Source: Lepidostoma basale (taxonomy: Eukaryota > Arthropoda > Insecta > Trichoptera > Lepidostomatidae). From it: a DNA stretch of 64,000 nt. Below the pieces are notes generated by a model that was given only the letters and a program-made list of their open reading frames with translations, did no database searches and was not told the DNA's origin. Positions 24,501 through 27,500 of this stretch are shown here, piece after piece; position 1 is the first letter of the stretch, and every line of letters begins with the position of its first letter. Location: the NCBI GenBank assembly GCA_022606425.2, contig JAHDVF020001251.1:606501-670500 (forward strand), in the 5' to 3' direction. A program made the translations under genes and the position numbers.

Positions 24501-27500
24501 CGCATTAGAGATAGTTCGACATTAGGAAGACAAGATACTTTCTAAAGTCAAGAGTATTTGTCCCCTGAACGTACCTTCACTAATATAAAAGACGTCGATC
24601 TCTGAGGAGACCGCGTTCAGCAGATTAATAGCTCTTCACTTTGAGCTCTTTCATAATTATAATTTACTTGATGTAATTTGTTGAATATACAAGGTATATA
24701 GAATAATGTTGTGGCTGCATTATGATGTAAAAAAACTTCAAATATATTCCCAAAGATGGCACTAGAATGCCCTGAAGTTTTACTACTGTACTACTGTTAT
24801 TGGTGATACAGTGTACGAGCCAAATATAATTTATGTTTATTTTTTTTTACACAGGAACCCCTGTACATCGCCCGTGTCATCTACGACCTCCTGTTCTTCT
24901 TCATCGTCATAATCATTGTGCTGAATCTCATCTTTGGTGTCATCATCGACACCTTCGCCGACCTCAGGAGCGAGAAACAACAGAAGGAGCTTATCCTCAA
25001 GAATACCTGTTTCATTTGTGGTGACTGCCTTTTATTTCTCTTTCTAACTTACCATCACGCCGTTTCTTCGCAGAGGTAGGCAGAGAGGATGGACGGCCAC
25101 GCTGTTCTATCCTGACATAAATCTCACGCTTTTTCTACATTCACACATTGTGAAATATCCCTTTGATTGTTCCGACTTTCGAACATAGACGACTTGATTA
25201 ATTTGGTTATATCATGTTTTCCTTGGCCTTCTCGAATTATTTATCATTTACATTACTTGTATCTGTAAATGTATAGTTATACCTGTATACGAAATCCTGG
25301 ATTTTCACCAAAGGGTGGTTAATTCAAATTTAATTGTATCTCAATAGAGACGAAGACGCAAACTGGAAACTGAACATGGATGATCAAGGTGTTTACAGGA
25401 CTTATGACCTGTCATTGGTTGGGTTAAGCGCACGCTTTATGTAATTACAACATTCCCCATTCCACCTTGGTTATTATGATCATGTGATTTTGGAAGATGT
25501 ATATATACAAATCCATATCTATCTTCACGTGTCAGTTTCAATCAGTCTATGTAGATTTGATTGCACTTGTGAATTTTTCAAGATTAACCTATACAACCGA
25601 CCCACTAACGCCATTTATGGAGAATGATTTTCGGCATTTAGCAAACTACCTTATTAACACAATGCGAAGGCTGTCGCCTAATTACCTATTCAAAATCAAT
25701 TCGAAAATCATTCTCCATAGATGGCGTTAGTGGGTTGGTTGTATAGGTTAATCTTGAAAAATTCACAAGTGCAATCAAATCTACATAGATGGCTGACTGA
25801 AACTGACACGTGAAGATAAATATGGATTTTGAAGTATATATACATCTTCCAAAAAATTTGTCATGCATGATCACAATAACAAAGGTGGAATGGGGAATGT
25901 GTAATTACATAAAAGCGTGCGCTTAACCCAACCAATGACAGGTCATAAGTCCTGTAAACACCTTGATCATCCATGTTCAGTTTCCAGTTTACGTCTTCGT
26001 CTCTATTGAGATACAATTAAAATTACAATTCACTTAGTTACCTGTCCCAACCCTTCTTTTAATATCCCAAATAGAAGACAAATACTCTTGACTTTGGAGA
26101 GTATCTTGTATCCCTAATGTCGAACCATCTCTCATGAACCTTGAAAATTACGTGTTTTCTTTACCACAAAAACTTCTGCATACTCCTAGTAAATGACACC
26201 ATTTTGCAGTGCCATATTTTTGTTTAAATTATTGTCTTACCCAGTTTCTCTCGCTTGGTATCCAGGTTTGAACCGTTCCGCTTTCGACAATAAGACTGTC
26301 TCCTTCGAGGAGCACACCCTGAACGAGCACAACATGTGGCACTACCTTTACTTCATCGTCCTCGTGAGGGTGAAGGATCCCACCGAGTTCACCGGTCCCG
26401 AGAGCTACGTCTACTCCATGGTTAAGGTAATTTATTCTACGTACTAACTTACGATACAATAGTTTATTTAAAATGAAATGACTAGGTCAGATTTTTTTAA
26501 TCATTTTAGGTCACATTATTTTAACATTTTATGTCTTACAAGGAATATAGAATATAGACTCTAAAGTTTATATTCGCCTGTCCTATGAAAATTATCAATT
26601 AATTTATTAATTTTAAAGTTAATATTGAGTATTGAGCTCAATATTCAAAATCTTTTTAAAGTTCTTGCTGGTTAAGTGTCTAATTACAGCTAATTTAAAT
26701 AACGGTGGATACGTGTAACATAAATTAAATAAACACAAATGTCCGGATCGTCCATGTCAACATGTGCAACATCGAAAAAAACATTATGTGTTATTACATT
26801 ATGTGCTAAATTAAAAAAAACAGTGGATTCGTGGAACATAAATTAAATAGACAATATGTGCACCATCTAAAAAGAACATTTTGTGTTAAATTATTTTTAT
26901 TTTGTTATTTTATTGTATATCATTGTATTTTATATTATTTGTTTTAGATTTATTTTGTGGATGTTGGACTATCGAAGTGTGTGCGGGAGATGCCTATTGG
27001 TGGCGATGAGGTTCGCAACCCATCACACCGCGTCTCCCGCGGAGCGAAAAGAGAAGGATGGAGTGCCGCATCAGTAAAAGTGTGACAGTCCATTCTTTCT
27101 GCCTACCCTTTCGGGGAGACGGCGTGATGGTTAGTTAGTTAGTTAGTTATATTCAAAATCTATTGACCCCAAACAGTATCAAATGCCGTTCTCTGGACCA
27201 TGGCAGGCGAAAAGCCAATTAGAGAACAAGTCGCTAGACGCAAATGGCAGTGGATCAGTCACACTCTGAGACGAAACCTAGCCTGCTTCGCCCAGGGCGA
27301 ACTAGACTGGTCCCCTATGGGGGGAAAGAGAAAGCGAGGTAGACCTAGAGTCACCTGGAGAAGAACCCTGCAGGACGAGGTTAAGGCAGCAGGCCTCACT
27401 TGGGATGATGTTAGGCATCAGGCATGCGATAGAGTCGGGTGGAGAAGGTTCCTTGAGGCCCTATGCACCACGGAGGTGTGACAGGACAAAAAGAAGAAGA

